From Saccharothrix syringae (GTDB lineage Bacteria; Actinomycetota; Actinomycetes; Mycobacteriales; Pseudonocardiaceae), in the NCBI RefSeq assembly GCF_009498035.1, contig NZ_CP034550.1, forward strand, positions 2,914,001-2,978,000: 64,000 nt of DNA, in the 5' to 3' direction. The notes beneath the pieces were generated by a model. The model searched no databases and was not told where the DNA came from. It saw nothing but the letters and a program-made list of their open reading frames with translations. Position numbers and translations under genes: made by a program. Shown here piece after piece: positions 16,262 to 24,558 of the stretch. The stretch's first letter is position 1; each line of letters opens with the position of its first letter.

Positions 16262-17257
16262 TCAGTTCCCCACGCCGAGGCCGGCCATGAACGCCGACGG
16301 GTACCGGTCACCGCGCGCAGAGCCCGCGGGCACCGCCTCCTCGATCTCGGCGAGGTCCGCCGCGGTGAGGTCCAGCTCCGCCGCGGGCAGCGCCTCGGCC
16401 AGCCGCTCGCGGGTGCGGGCGCCGACCAGCGGCACGATGTCCCGACCCTGCGCGGCCACCCAGGCGATGGCCAGCTGGGCGACCGTGCGGCCCCTGGCCT
16501 CGGCGACCCGCCGCAGGGCCGCCACGAGCGCGAGGTTGTGCTCCACGTTGTCGTTGGAGAAGCGCGGGTTGGCGCCGCGGCTGTCGCCGGGACCGGCGGT
16601 GTGCCCGGCCGACCAGTGCCCGGAGATCAGGCCGCGGCCGAGCACGCCGTACGCGGTCAGGCCGATGCCCAGCTCCCGCAGGGTCGGCAGCACCTCTTCC
16701 TCCACCGCGCGGGAGATCAGCGAGTACTCGATCTGCAGGTCGGAGATCGGGTGCACGGCGTGCGCCCGGCGGACCGTCGCCGCGTCGACCTCGGAGAGAC
16801 CGATGTGCCGGACGTACCCGGCGTCGACCATCTCCTTGATCGCGCCCACCGTCTCCTCGACCGGCACCGCCGGGTCCAGCCGGGCCGGGCGGTAGATGTC
16901 GACGTGGTCGACGCCCAGCCGGGTCAGCGAGTAGGCCAGGAAGTTCTTCACCGCCTCCGGCCGGCCGTCGTGCCCGCCGAACTCCGACCCCGGCCCGCGC
17001 AGCATGCCGAACTTGACGCTGAGCCGGTAGCCGTCCCGGTCCCGGCCGCGCAGCGCCTCGGCGAGCAGCAGCTCGTTGCGGCCCATGGCGTAGAAGTCGC
17101 CGGTGTCGATCAGCGTCACGCCCGCCTCCAGCGCGGCGTGCACGGTGGCGATGCTCTCCGCGCGGTAGGCCGGCCCGTAGGCGCCCGACATGCCCATCGC
17201 GCCGAGCCCCAGCGCGGAAACGACCGGCCCGGCGCTGCCCAGGGTGCGGGTCCTCAT
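16262..17257 (-). CDS. Aldo/keto reductase
   Basis: A 331-residue NADPH-dependent reductase with the (beta/alpha)8 layout of AKRs: LGLGAMGMSGAYG, LIDTGDFYAMGRNELLLAEAL (catalytic Asp and Tyr), LSVKFG (catalytic Lys) and the cofactor loop VPLVGARTRERLAEAL. The fourth catalytic residue, normally His in 'LHR.D', is replaced (VDIYRPARLDP), as in a known AKR subgroup including pyridoxal-reductase-like enzymes. The ATG at 17257 has AAGGAGG 6 nt upstream and is preferred over 17275. It is divergent from an HTH regulator 111 nt away that probably controls it. Confidence 0.88.
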   Translation of the reverse strand: MRTRTLGSAGPVVSALGLGAMGMSGAYGPAYRAESIATVHAALEAGVTLIDTGDFYAMGRNELLLAEALRGRDRDGYRLSVKFGMLRGPGSEFGGHDGRPEAVKNFLAYSLTRLGVDHVDIYRPARLDPAVPVEETVGAIKEMVDAGYVRHIGLSEVDAATVRRAHAVHPISDLQIEYSLISRAVEEEVLPTLRELGIGLTAYGVLGRGLISGHWSAGHTAGPGDSRGANPRFSNDNVEHNLALVAALRRVAEARGRTVAQLAIAWVAAQGRDIVPLVGARTRERLAEALPAAELDLTAADLAEIEEAVPAGSARGDRYPSAFMAGLGVGN

Positions 17258-17368
17258 CACGTCCTCCTTCGTCATGCACCCACCCTGCGCCCGCACCGCG
17301 ACGCGCGGGAGAGGAGCGTTCATCCTGGGAGAACCGCTCCCTGGCTCGACCGGCCCGCCGGGAGGACC

Positions 17369-18217
17369 ATGGGGACCGTGCACCGCGACCAACTCGCCGA
17401 CTTCCTGCGCCGCCGCCGCGCGGCGATCCGACCGGCCGAGGTCGGCATCGCCGACGGCCCCCGCCGCCGCGTCCCCGGCCTGCGCCGCGAGGAGGTGGCG
17501 ATGCTCGCCGGCGTGTCGGTCGACTACGTCGTGCGCCTGGAGCAGCGCCGCAGCAGCCGGCCCTCGACCCAGCTGCTCGCCGCGCTGGCCAGGGCGCTGC
17601 GCCTGTCCGACGACGAGCGCGACCACCTGTTCCACCTGGCGGGCCACCGCCCGCCGCCCGCCGACGGGGTGGCGGGCGCCGGCCTGACGCGCATGCTCGA
17701 CCTGCTGGGCGACACCCCGGCCCTGGTGCTGTCCGACCTGGGCGAGATCCTGGCCCGGAACCGGGCGGCCGCCCTGCTCACCGGCGACCACACCGACCAC
17801 ACCGGCGACCGGCGCTACGCCGTCTACCGCTGGTTCACCGACCCCGCCACCCGCGCCGCCCACCCGCCGGAGGAGCACGAGCACCACGGCCGCCGGTTCG
17901 TGGCCGACCTGCGCGCGACCGCCGGCCGCCGGGCTGGCGACCCCGCCGTCACCGGACTGGTCGACCGGCTGCGAACCCGCAGCACCGCCTTCCGGCGGCT
18001 GTGGGCCGAGCACGAGGTCGCGGTCCGGCGGACCGACCGCAAGACCGTCCGCCACCCGCGGGTGGGCCGCCTGGCGATGGACTGCGAAACCCTGGTCACC
18101 CCCGACCAGAACCAGCAGCTCCTGGTGCTCACCCCGGCCGACGCCGAGTCCCGCGAGCGACTGGACCTGCTGCGGGTGCTCGGTACCGAGGAGTTCCCGG
18201 CCACGCCCGTGCGGTGA
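17369..18217 (+). CDS. XRE-type regulator with MmyB-like ligand domain
   Basis: A 282-residue regulator. The N-terminal HTH (RDQLADFLRRRRAAIRPAEVG, then RREEVAMLAGVSVDYVVRLEQRRSSRPSTQLLAALARALRLSDDERDHLFHLAG) is followed by the MmyB ligand-binding domain (MLDLLGDTPALVLSDLGEILARNRAAALLTG...) with its ending LLVLTPADAESRERLDLLRVLGTE. MmyB-like proteins are PAS-type single-component regulators, often of reductases. Start ATG with GGGAGG 4 nt upstream. It is divergent from the aldo/keto reductase, the classic arrangement for this family. Confidence 0.88.
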   Translation: MGTVHRDQLADFLRRRRAAIRPAEVGIADGPRRRVPGLRREEVAMLAGVSVDYVVRLEQRRSSRPSTQLLAALARALRLSDDERDHLFHLAGHRPPPADGVAGAGLTRMLDLLGDTPALVLSDLGEILARNRAAALLTGDHTDHTGDRRYAVYRWFTDPATRAAHPPEEHEHHGRRFVADLRATAGRRAGDPAVTGLVDRLRTRSTAFRRLWAEHEVAVRRTDRKTVRHPRVGRLAMDCETLVTPDQNQQLLVLTPADAESRERLDLLRVLGTEEFPATPVR

Positions 18218-18415
18218 AGCCCCTGCCGGAAGCGCGGACGGCGTGGGGAATCGACACCGCCGTGCGAAGTGGACGCGCCGGCGTGGGACATCCCCTGATC
18301 CAGGCGCCCGATGTTCCCCCGATTTCCGTCGTGAATGGACGGTCTCGCGGGGCGAAAGGGGGTGCTCTGCCATTTGGCTCTGTACAGGGTATTGGGGTCC
18401 TGTTGGGATGGCCGC

Positions 18416-19750
18416 ATGTACAACGCCATTGTGATAGGTGGTCGGTGTGCCGGGGCGGCCGTGGGCACGCACCTGGCCCGGCGGGGACTCCGGGTGTTGG
18501 TGGTGGACCGCTCGCGGTTTCCCAGTGACGTGCTGTCCACGCATTTCATCTGGCCGCACGGCGCCTCCTACCTGAACCGGCTGGGCGTGCTGGAGAAGGT
18601 GCGCGCCGTGACGCCCGCGCACACCGAGGTCACCGTCGTCAACGACGGCATCGCCTTGCGCGGCAGCGTGCCCGAAGAGCTGCTGCGCAACCAGTTCCGG
18701 CTGCTGCACGACGACGACAGCGGGATCACCGCGGAGTACTTCTCGGTTCGCCGGCACGTGCTGGACAAGCTCCTGGTCGACAACGCGATCGAGGCCGGTG
18801 TGGAGTTCCGCGAGGGGTACACCGTCAAAGAGCTCTTACAAGACGAAGACGGGACGGTCATCGGCATCAAAGGGCGGGACGGCACGGTCGAACGCGCGCA
18901 GGTCGTGATCGGGGCCGACGGGCGAAACTCTTTCGTGGCCCGCGCCCTCGGGCTGGAGAAGTTCGACGAGCGACCGCGCTGCACCTTCGCCTACTGGAGC
19001 TACTTCAGCGGCATCCCCGACGCCGACGCGCAGATCCACCGCCGCGGCAGGCTCGGCATGGCGATGGCCTCCACCAACCACGGGCAGACCATGGTGCTGA
19101 CGTGGGGCCCCAGCGAGTGGGCCGCGGACTTCCGGGCCGACGTCGAGGGCAACTTCCACCGCGCGCTCGGGCTGATCAGCGGGGAGGCGGCGGACACCGT
19201 GGCGCGGGCGCGACGGGAGGAGCGCTTCTACGGCACGCTCGACCAGGCCGCCTTCCTGAGGCGGCTGCACGGGCCCGGCTGGGTGCTGGTGGGCGACGCC
19301 GAGTCGTTCAAGGACCAGTGCACGGCGCTCGGGATCACCCACGCCCTGCGCGACGCGGAGCTGGCCGCGGAGGCGGTCGGCCGGTGGCTCGGCGGCGAGA
19401 CCGACCGGGACACCGCCATGGCCGGGTACGCGGCCAAGCGGCGCAGCCAGACCGCCGCGGCCTACTACGACTACGTGTGCACGCTCGCCGAGATGAAGCC
19501 GCTGCGGCACGACGAGCTCCAGCTGTTCGCGATCCTGCGCGGCAACCAGGCCGAGATCGACCGCTTCATCGCCACCCACGTCGACGTGGCACCGGTCTCC
19601 GAGTTCTTCGACCCGTCCAACGTGTTCCTGCTCAACGACACGGCCAAGGAGTCCTCGCGCGACCACGGCGCCTTCACCGACTTCGAGGCGACCTACCGCG
19701 AGCACCAGCGGAACCCGTTCTCGCGCGTGGCGGCGGAGGCGACCCGATGA
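18416..19750 (+). CDS. FAD-dependent oxidoreductase (geranylgeranyl-reductase/halogenase-like fold)
   Basis: A 444-residue flavoprotein. The N-terminus MYNAIVIGGRCAGAAVGTHLARRGLRVLVVDRSRFPSD is a GxGxxA Rossmann motif, the DG motif is AQVVIGADGRNSFVARALG, and the FAD motif is LVGDAESFKDQCTALGITHALRDAELAAEAV. The overall layout is that of the flavin monooxygenase/reductase superfamily with tryptophan-halogenase and geranylgeranyl reductase; the halogenase WxWxIP motif is not present. Its TGA overlaps the next gene's ATG (ATGA at 19747), so the two are translationally coupled and probably act on one product. The start at 18416 is the first Met giving the Rossmann strand; no strong ribosome site is visible. 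Confidence 0.8.
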   Translation: MYNAIVIGGRCAGAAVGTHLARRGLRVLVVDRSRFPSDVLSTHFIWPHGASYLNRLGVLEKVRAVTPAHTEVTVVNDGIALRGSVPEELLRNQFRLLHDDDSGITAEYFSVRRHVLDKLLVDNAIEAGVEFREGYTVKELLQDEDGTVIGIKGRDGTVERAQVVIGADGRNSFVARALGLEKFDERPRCTFAYWSYFSGIPDADAQIHRRGRLGMAMASTNHGQTMVLTWGPSEWAADFRADVEGNFHRALGLISGEAADTVARARREERFYGTLDQAAFLRRLHGPGWVLVGDAESFKDQCTALGITHALRDAELAAEAVGRWLGGETDRDTAMAGYAAKRRSQTAAAYYDYVCTLAEMKPLRHDELQLFAILRGNQAEIDRFIATHVDVAPVSEFFDPSNVFLLNDTAKESSRDHGAFTDFEATYREHQRNPFSRVAAEATR

Positions 19751-21348
19751 CCGGCACCCTGGCACACCAGCGCGAGGACGGCGAGGTCGTCGCCGCGCTC
19801 ATCGCCGCGGCCGACGCCGCCGGCACCGACCCGGTCGCCGCGGCCAAGGCGGTCGCCGCGGCCGCGCGCGAGGTGTCCGACATGATGCGCAACTGGGCGA
19901 GCCACATCCCGTGGGAGGACCTGGAGGAGCTGGACGCCCTCCCGGCGGACGAGGTGGTCCGCTTCTTCGACGAGGACTACCCGGCGGTCCGCGCCGACCT
20001 GGAACCGATGTGGGAACCGGCGACGACGGCCGCGCCCGCGATCGACCCCGACGAGGACTACGCGCTCGACAAGAACGCCTACGACTTCTTCCGGCCCGTC
20101 GGGGCCAACCTGCTGCGCCGCACCGAGGAGTTCCACGGCTGGGTGGAGGCGCGCAGGCGCACCGAGACCTGGCAGTACTCCCGGGTCCTGGAGGCGGCGC
20201 CCGGCGGGTTCGCGACCATCACCAACGACCAGAGCAAACCCGCCCGGGGCATCAACTTCAACTCCCAGGACTACCTGTCGTTCAACGCCCACCCGGAGAT
20301 CCGGGAGGCGGCGGTCCGGGCGATGCGCGACTTCGGCCCGCACAGCGCCGGGTCGCCGATGGTGCTGGGCAACACCCGCATCTCCGACGAGCTGGAGGCC
20401 GCCCTCGGCGAGCTGGTCGGCCTGGAGCACGTGACGCTGTTCTCCAACGGGTGGTCGGCGGGGTTCGGCACCGTCACCGGCCTGGTCCGGCAGGAGGACC
20501 ACGTCCTCATCGACCGCCTCGCCCACTCGTGCCTGCAGAGCGGTGCCCGCGCGGCGACGAGGAACATCACCCGCTACACCCACCTCGACGTCGAGGCCGT
20601 GCGCACCCACCTGGCCCGCATCCGCGCCACCGACACCCACAACGGCATCATGGTCATCACCGACGGCCTGTTCTCGGTGGACGCCGACTGGCCGGACGTC
20701 GCCGCGCTGCAGGAGGTCTGCCGCGCCCACGACGCGACCCTGCTGGTCGACGTCGCCCACGACCTGGGCTCGATGGGCCCCGGCGGCACCGGCGTCCTGG
20801 GCATGCAGGACATGCTGGGCGAGGTCGACCTGGTCATGGGCGCGTTCTCCAAGACCTTCGCCTCCAACGGCGGTTTCGTCGCGGCCAGGTCGCCCGCGGT
20901 CAAGCAGTACATCAAGATGTTCGCCGGGTCCCACTTCTTCTCCAACGCCCTGTCGCCCGTGCAGACCGCGGTGGTGCTCAAGGCGGCGCAGATCATCCGC
21001 ACCGACGAGGGCGACGCCCTGCGCGCGCGGCTGTTCGCCGCCATCCACGCGCTGCGCGACGAGCTGACCACGCGCGGGTTGACCTGCATGGGCTCGCCGA
21101 GCCCGATCGTGCCGGTGCTGATCGGGAACGAGAAGCTGGCCCGCACGGTCAACCGCCTGCTGTTCGACCGCGGCGTGCTCGCGTTCATGGTCGAGTTCCC
21201 GGTCACCCCGACCGGCGCCTCGCGCTTCCGGCTGCAGGTGCAGGCCGCGCACGAGCCGGAGCAGGCCAGGGCGGCGGCCCGCGTCATCGACGAGGCGCTT
21301 CGCGACGCCAAGGAGTACCTGTCCAGCGCGTTCGGCAACTCGTTCTAG
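19747..21348 (+). CDS. Alpha-oxoamine synthase (PLP, CqsA/KBL/ALAS family) with N-terminal extension
   Basis: A 533-residue PLP enzyme. Residues ~165-520 are a full alpha-oxoamine synthase: INFNSQDYLSFNAHPEIREAA, the glycine-rich FGPHSAGSPMVLGNT, cofactor-stacking His260 (RLAHSCLQSG), LLVDVAHDLGSMG (Asp335 and His338), and the Schiff-base Lys369 in GAFSKTFASNGGF. These enzymes condense an amino acid with an acyl thioester, losing CO2, to give alpha-aminoketones (as in heme, biotin, sphingoid bases and the CAI-1 signal). The ~120-residue acidic helical N-terminal region is extra to classical members. It is coupled by ATGA to the FAD oxidoreductase. The substrate is unknown: no acyl carrier protein or thioesterase is adjacent. 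Confidence 0.85.
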   Translation: MTGTLAHQREDGEVVAALIAAADAAGTDPVAAAKAVAAAAREVSDMMRNWASHIPWEDLEELDALPADEVVRFFDEDYPAVRADLEPMWEPATTAAPAIDPDEDYALDKNAYDFFRPVGANLLRRTEEFHGWVEARRRTETWQYSRVLEAAPGGFATITNDQSKPARGINFNSQDYLSFNAHPEIREAAVRAMRDFGPHSAGSPMVLGNTRISDELEAALGELVGLEHVTLFSNGWSAGFGTVTGLVRQEDHVLIDRLAHSCLQSGARAATRNITRYTHLDVEAVRTHLARIRATDTHNGIMVITDGLFSVDADWPDVAALQEVCRAHDATLLVDVAHDLGSMGPGGTGVLGMQDMLGEVDLVMGAFSKTFASNGGFVAARSPAVKQYIKMFAGSHFFSNALSPVQTAVVLKAAQIIRTDEGDALRARLFAAIHALRDELTTRGLTCMGSPSPIVPVLIGNEKLARTVNRLLFDRGVLAFMVEFPVTPTGASRFRLQVQAAHEPEQARAAARVIDEALRDAKEYLSSAFGNSF

Positions 21349-21446
21349 CGGAACGGGGCGCTCGTGGCCTGCACGGGCGCCCCCGCCCGCCGCACCGACC
21401 ACAGGCCGGCCGGTTTGGCCACCTGCCGGCCGGGTAGCCGCCCGCC

Positions 21447-21617
21447 ATGTCCGAAGCAGACGACGCACCGCTCAACCCCGAAGCACCGCACGCGCCGGGC
21501 ACGCCCGACCTCGACGACCTGGACGTCCCGGAGCCCGACGTGCCCGAGCCGGCGCGCGAGGCGCCCGACTCGCAGGACGTGCGGGAGGGCGCCGCCGCGG
21601 TGGAGCCGCCGGACTGA
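21447..21617 (+). CDS. Small acidic proline-rich peptide, unknown
   Basis: A 56-residue frame starting at ATG 21447, 98 nt after the alpha-oxoamine synthase. It is very rich in Asp, Glu, Pro and Ala (for example DLDDLDVPEPDVPEPA), with no Lys, Cys or aromatic residue, so it should be disordered. Third positions are GC-rich as in real genes. The ribosome site is poor. A strong inverted repeat follows 18 nt after the stop, which suggests it ends a transcript. It could be a peptide made with the preceding pair, or unrelated. Confidence 0.45.
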   Translation: MSEADDAPLNPEAPHAPGTPDLDDLDVPEPDVPEPAREAPDSQDVREGAAAVEPPD

Positions 21618-21635
21618 GGACCCCGGACGCGGGGA

Positions 21636-21682
21636 CGCCCCCGGTCCACCCGCACGGGGGAAGAACGGCGGGACCGGGGGCG
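21636..21682 (+). terminator. Inverted repeat, probable terminator
   Basis: CGCCCCCGGTCC (21636-21647) pairs perfectly with 21671-21682 across a 23-nt loop. It closes the FAD/oxoamine/peptide block. Confidence 0.5.
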
Positions 21683-22187
21683 CGATGGGGGGTCGGCGCG
21701 GCGGTCGCCTCTCGGCGAGTGGCACGACGCGGCTCCAGCCGAACGGTGTTCCGCGAAGGCGATGTGGGTGAGGCCCGGGGGACGCGGACCGCACCGACCG
21801 CCTCATACAACAGCCGCCGCCCGGTCCGCTGTTCCCCGCGGGAGGTGTCCTCGGTCTCACCCGGGCGACGCGTGCCGCCGGCCGGCGCGGTGCGCGGCCC
21901 GCCCACCCCGTGGCCGGTCGGCGCGGAGCCCGCGGGTGCGCTCGCGGCGGGCCGGCTCGGCCACCCGCACCCCGACGCGCTCCCGGAGAGCGCGGGGACG
22001 GCTCGCCGGCGGCGACGACCAGGTCCGCGTCCGCCCGCCGCGCCCGCTCGCCCGCCGCGCCCGCCTCGCCGCCCGGCAACCACGAACCCGCCACCGGCCC
22101 CTCCTCCCACCGTGCGGGTGGAGGGCTGCCCGCGCGCCGCGGCACCGGAGGGGCGGCCGCCGACCCGGAACGCGCGGGCACCACGGG
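21683..22187. other. Long gene-free stretch
   Basis: About 500 nt in which all six frames look like high-GC noise (runs of Arg, Pro and Gly) and no known motif or RNA structure stands out. It ends at a sigma-B-type promoter. Confidence 0.5.
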
Positions 22188-22211
22188 GTTTGGGGATTTT
22201 TCCCGCGGGTA
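22188..22211 (+). promoter_or_regulatory. Sigma-B/F-type promoter of the STAS gene
   Basis: GTTT (22188-22191), 15 nt, then GGGTA (22207-22211) matches the actinobacterial general-stress sigma consensus GTTT-N15-17-GGGTA. It is the only such match found in an intergenic region here and lies ~126 nt before the start of an anti-anti-sigma factor gene. Confidence 0.6.
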
Positions 22212-22337
22212 GGGGCCAGGGCCGGAGGTACCGTCGGTTCACCCGCCGGTGGACACCGGCAGCTGCGGAGAATCGTCCAGGTCGAGCACCGTGCTCGAAT
22301 GACACGGCCGTGGCCTCCGATGACGAGGAGAGCCCAC

Positions 22338-22706
22338 ATGCACGAGCACACCAACCCACGTCTCACAACCGTCGGACTCGACCGCGGCATCTCGCTGGTG
22401 GGCATGTCCGGTGCCCTCGACGCGGCGTCGCACCGGCAGGTCGCGGCCGAGCTGGACGCCGTTTTCGACATGCGCCCGGCGGGGATGCTGCTGGACCTGC
22501 GCGACGTCGACTTCCTGGGTTCGGCCGGCATCGCGCTGCTGCTCAACGCCCACCACCGGGCCGGCCGGGCGGGCATCCCGTTCGCCGTCGTCGCGGACGG
22601 CCGCCCCGTGCTGCACCCCCTGCGGATGAGCCAGGTCGACGGGGCGCTGCCGCTGTACCCGACGGTGGACGGCGCGCTCGCCGCGCTGCGGCTGGTCTGG
22701 GCCTGA
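22338..22706 (+). CDS. STAS-domain anti-sigma factor antagonist
   Basis: A 122-residue SpoIIAA/RsbV-like protein. The STAS core is complete: ISLVGMSGALDAASHRQVAAELDAVFD, MLLDLRDVDFLGSAGIALLLNAHHRA, then a C-terminal helix. Ser62 in FLGSAGI is at the phosphorylation site used by anti-sigma kinases. Unphosphorylated antagonist binds the anti-sigma factor and frees a sigma factor. ATG with GAGGAG upstream. A sigma-B/F-type promoter lies upstream, which would give positive feedback. The PP2C-HATPase protein at 61671 is a possible phosphatase or kinase for it, though 39 kb away. Confidence 0.85.
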   Translation: MHEHTNPRLTTVGLDRGISLVGMSGALDAASHRQVAAELDAVFDMRPAGMLLDLRDVDFLGSAGIALLLNAHHRAGRAGIPFAVVADGRPVLHPLRMSQVDGALPLYPTVDGALAALRLVWA

Positions 22707-22714
22707 CCCCGCCG

Positions 22715-24157
22715 TCACCGGCCTCCCCGCGGCGGTGACGACCGGCGTTCGCCGGCGGGCGCGGCGAAGTCGCGGGGGCGGAAGCGCCCGGCGCGCAGGT
22801 GGTGCTCGATCTGTTCGAGGCTGTGGCCGGTGAGCTCGGGCATGCGGCGCCGGACGAAGGCGAACGCGGCGACGTTGAAGCCCGCGTAGAGCCACATGGT
22901 CGGGCCGGGGCCGATGGCGTCGACGACGGTGAGCAGGGTCAGGGTGATGAGCAGGTTGGTGCTCCACAGGGCGGTGGCCTGGGCGCTGGTGCCCGCGCTG
23001 CGCACGGCCAGCGGGTAGATCTCCGAGCCGGTGAGCCAGCCCATCAGCTGCAGGCCGCCCGCGTTGAAGAACATGAAGGCGACGAGGCAGGCGACGATGA
23101 ACGGGGTGCTGTCGCGCCCGCTGTGCCCGGTGGCGAACAGCGCGCCGAGCACGGCCAGGCTCACCGCGGCCCCGGGCACCATCACCAGGGTGAGCCTGCG
23201 CCTGCCGACGCGGTCGACGATCGCCAGCCCGACGACCATCATCACCAGGTAGGTGACGCCGAGGGCCACGCTGACGCGCAGGGCCGCCGTGGTGGAGAAC
23301 CCGTTGTCGGTGAGGATGGTCGGCGCGTAGTAGATGATCATCTCGATGCCGCTGAGCTGCGTGAACACCGCGATGCCGCAGCCCACGACCAGGGCGGGGC
23401 GCACCCACGCCCGGCGCAGCCCCGACCAGCCGCGGTCGCGCGCGCCCGCCTGCCGTTCCCGGTCCTCCAGGTCGACGATGCCGCGCAGCTCCTCCTCGAC
23501 GTCGGCGCCGTCGGCCCGCACCCGGCGCAGGGTCCGCCGGGCCGCGTCGCGGTCGTCCCGCTTGACCAGCCACCGGGGGCTCTCGGGCAGCTTCAGGGTG
23601 AGCAGCAGCATGAGCAGGGCCGGCCCGGCGGCGGCTCCGATGGACACGCGCCACGGCACGCTCTCGGTCGCGCCGACGAGGGTGGAGATGACGATCCCGA
23701 CGCCGATGCCGAGCTGGAAGGTCAGCACCAGTCGGCCCCGGCGGGCTGCGGGCGCCAGTTCGGCGATGTACATGGGCACGGTCTGGGTCGCGCCGCCGAC
23801 GGCGAAGCCGAGCACGACGCGGCCCAGCGCCAGGGTCACGGCGGTGGGCGCCACCGAGCACAGCAGGGCGCCCGCGGCGAACACCCCGGAGATCAGCAGG
23901 ACGGTGCCGCGCCTGCCGCGCCGCTCCGACAGCTCGCTGCACGTCAACGCGCCGAGCACCGCGCCGAGCAGGATCGCCGAGGCGATCACCTGCTCCATCC
24001 CGTTGCCGGTGGCGAAGTCGCGGCGGACCTGGAGCAGCGCGCCGGAGATGATGCCGGTGTCGTAGCCGTACAGGAGCGACGAGGTGGCGGAGACCACGGC
24101 CGCCGCCACCACCGGGCCCGTCAGGCGGGCGGGCGCGCAGGTGGTGCCGGACGCCAT
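22715..24157 (-). CDS. MFS sugar porter
   Basis: A 480-residue, 12-helix transporter of the sugar porter family. It has the family signatures: LLYGYDTGIISGALL in helix 1, SERRGRRGTVL between helices 2 and 3, PMYIAELAPAARRGRLVLTFQLGIGVG, PESPRWLVKR at the end of helix 6, and VDRVGRRRLTL plus SEIYPLAVRSAG in the second half. It likely moves a polyol or pentose/hexose by proton symport. The start at 24157 has GGGAGG 6 nt upstream. It is divergent from the mannitol-dehydrogenase operon, which suggests it imports that pathway's substrate. Its stop is 8 nt from the convergent STAS gene, with a short hairpin at 22713-22740. Confidence 0.9.
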   Translation of the reverse strand: MASGTTCAPARLTGPVVAAAVVSATSSLLYGYDTGIISGALLQVRRDFATGNGMEQVIASAILLGAVLGALTCSELSERRGRRGTVLLISGVFAAGALLCSVAPTAVTLALGRVVLGFAVGGATQTVPMYIAELAPAARRGRLVLTFQLGIGVGIVISTLVGATESVPWRVSIGAAAGPALLMLLLTLKLPESPRWLVKRDDRDAARRTLRRVRADGADVEEELRGIVDLEDRERQAGARDRGWSGLRRAWVRPALVVGCGIAVFTQLSGIEMIIYYAPTILTDNGFSTTAALRVSVALGVTYLVMMVVGLAIVDRVGRRRLTLVMVPGAAVSLAVLGALFATGHSGRDSTPFIVACLVAFMFFNAGGLQLMGWLTGSEIYPLAVRSAGTSAQATALWSTNLLITLTLLTVVDAIGPGPTMWLYAGFNVAAFAFVRRRMPELTGHSLEQIEHHLRAGRFRPRDFAAPAGERRSSPPRGGR

Positions 24158-24558
24158 CGCAGCCTCCCGGTCGGTCCGCGGACGCGGCGAGTACCCGGGC
24201 GGGGACGCGGAAAACGGCGGGGAGGGCGAATCCACCCGCGAGTGGCCGGAGGGGCGAAACCCCGGTCGCACCGGTGGAAGTGCGGCGGGTGGCCCGCGCG
24301 GGGTGCCGAGGGTCACCCCGTGTCGCTCGAACGGGTTGTTTTTCCGGAAAGGCCAGTGGTATCCGGCCCAGACCCGACGACGGCACCTGCCGCGGTGGCG
24401 CCACCGCCGGGGATCGACAGCAGTTCGGCGAAGCAGACGCCGGGCCCGCCTTCGCGGCGGCCGGGCGCTCGGCGACCCGGTCGCCGACCGTCCACGCGGT
24501 ACTCGCAGGTCCGGGGTGGACCTGTGGTGGCCGCGCCCGAACCCTGTGAGGAAAGCGC
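24158..24558. promoter_or_regulatory. Divergent control region of the polyol genes
   Basis: A 401-nt gene-free region between the MFS porter and the mannitol dehydrogenase. It contains the perfect palindromes TTTCCGGAAA (24341-24350), just after an AT-rich GTTGTTTT, and GCGGTGGC/GCCACCGC (24392-24407). Either could be an operator; no regulator gene lies next to it. Confidence 0.4.

Noticed and set aside
17258..18757. Long minus-strand extension of the aldo/keto reductase frame
   Set aside because: It would run antisense through the XRE/MmyB regulator. The reductase has an internal ATG with a strong ribosome site at 17257.
18416..19750. Calling the FAD oxidoreductase a tryptophan halogenase
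   Set aside because: The overall fold is related, but the WxWxIP halogenase motif and the second lysine motif are not present.
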